Assembly (NCBI RefSeq): GCF_030159995.1
Contig: NZ_BSNM01000015.1
Span: 310,001-374,000 of the forward strand
Reading direction: 5' to 3'
From: Litoribrevibacter albus
GTDB taxonomy: Bacteria; Pseudomonadota; Gammaproteobacteria; Pseudomonadales; Litoribrevibacteraceae
DNA length: 64,000 nt
How positions within the stretch are numbered: the stretch's first letter is position 1; each line of letters begins with the position of its first letter. A program made the position numbers and the translations under genes. Positions 63,483-64,000 of this stretch are shown here, one piece after another. The notes beneath the pieces are model-generated. The model made no database searches. It was not told the origin of the DNA and saw only the letters and a program-made list of their open reading frames with translations.

Positions 63483-64000
63483 ATGCAATTTAAGTTTCAA
63501 ATTGGGGTTATGGCGTTAGTTTTATCTTTCTTTTCTTCGATATCGTTCGGTGAGGATAAACTGAGGCTTTATACGGAAAACTACCCACCCTATAACATGT
63601 CGAATTCAGGCCAGCCTTTCGCTCATAAAGCGGAAGATATTTCCGGGCTTTGTACTGAGCTGGTGAAGGCTATCTTGAAACATTCAAAAGTTGATTTCTC
63701 TCTTAAGCTGAGAGAATGGTCGGCGGGCTTAAATCGAGCTCAGAAACGACCAAACCATGCCATTTTCTGTACCGCAAAAACAGAAGAGCGAGATCCTTAC
63801 TTTCATTGGATTGGTCCTCTTACCGAGATTGAATGGACACTTTTTGCTAAACCGGGATCAAAGATCAAGCTAGAAAGTCTTGATGATGCTAAGAAATATC
63901 GCATTGGTGGTTATAAAGGCGATGTGTTGAGCGATTACCTGATTGAGAAAGGTTTCGACGTGGTGACCATCGCTAATGATGCTTTGAACCCTCGTAAACT
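63483..64000 (+). CDS. Solute-binding protein, family 3-like, cut by the window end
   Basis: The first 172 codons of a gene that continues beyond the window. A signal peptide (MQFKFQIGVMALVLSFFSS, cleaved near SFG) leads into DKLRLYTENYPPYNM, the usual start of an amino-acid-type periplasmic binding protein, then GLCTELVKAILKHS and ATKTEERDPYFHWIGP-like strand order (actual text AKTEERDPYFHWIGPL). GAGG lies five bases before the ATG. Many such orphan binding proteins occur in this lineage; transport partner unknown. Confidence 0.85.
   Translation, partial: MQFKFQIGVMALVLSFFSSISFGEDKLRLYTENYPPYNMSNSGQPFAHKAEDISGLCTELVKAILKHSKVDFSLKLREWSAGLNRAQKRPNHAIFCTAKTEERDPYFHWIGPLTEIEWTLFAKPGSKIKLESLDDAKKYRIGGYKGDVLSDYLIEKGFDVVTIANDALNPRK

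Noticed and set aside
1-64000. Prophage, insertion sequence, CRISPR array, restriction or toxin-antitoxin system
   Set aside because: No integrase, transposase, regularly spaced repeats, nuclease or toxin-type genes were seen in any part of the window.

Overview
This window looks like chromosome of a marine Gammaproteobacterium in the Oceanospirillales/Pseudomonadales range. I base that on the gene content and on blocks that, from memory, match Pseudomonas and E. coli order: mltD-gloB-methyltransferase-rnhA-dnaQ; SCP2 protein, sohB, yhdH, cysI, metH, nfuA; lpxH-ppiB-glnS-folD-tRNAs-tig-clpP-clpX-lon-hupB-ppiD. Base composition is moderate (roughly mid-40s % GC by eye). I see no prophage, insertion sequence, CRISPR array or rRNA operon. 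I could not run any search, so the assignment is inference.

Layout. 1-9.4 kb: cell-wall turnover (mltD), methylglyoxal detoxification (gloB), DNA/RNA maintenance (rnhA, dnaQ), sodium export (nhaB), and two uncharacterised proteins, one resembling a degenerate N-terminal part of ChpA/PilL-type chemotaxis kinases. 9.4-22.4 kb: a lipid-carrier gene with a clear sigma-70 promoter and a PsrA-like palindrome, then sohB, yhdH, an antiporter, the sulfite reductase pair, a MATE exporter, metH and nfuA. 22.5-27.3 kb: small metabolic genes, truC, a glutathione transferase, a cytochrome c lipoprotein and a diguanylate cyclase. 27.4-32 kb: a membrane-anchored AraC-type regulator followed by a two-gene lipoprotein pair, a parallel beta-helix protein and a diheme cytochrome of the SO2930/HNE_0200 kind. 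This pair has no assigned function and is the best candidate for an undescribed system. 32-40.3 kb: chaN-like, tpm, miaE, antiporter, lpxH, ppiB, glnS, folD. 40.5-49.6 kb: two tRNAs and the protein-quality-control cluster (trigger factor, ClpXP, Lon, HU, tRNA-Asp, PpiD). 49.7-55.4 kb: a PA2817-type protein, an ABC-2 exporter, queF, an adenylate cyclase translationally coupled to an Mpo1-like gene, and a nitroreductase. 55.4-55.9 kb: tRNA-Ser followed by two tRNA-like repeat elements that copy its acceptor stem. 56-64 kb: an alanine symporter, solute-binding proteins (the last cut by the window edge), small proteins of unknown role, an S41 peptidase and a second membrane-anchored AraC-type regulator.

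Working together: the tig-clpXP-lon-hupB-ppiD block is a folding and proteolysis unit, split by hairpins after tig, clpX and lon. cysI and the DUF934 gene form a sulfite-reduction pair, close to metH, which uses the resulting sulfur. The beta-helix/cytochrome pair probably acts at the cell surface or periplasm under its neighbouring regulator. Many genes are separated by strong hairpin-plus-T terminators, which I list.
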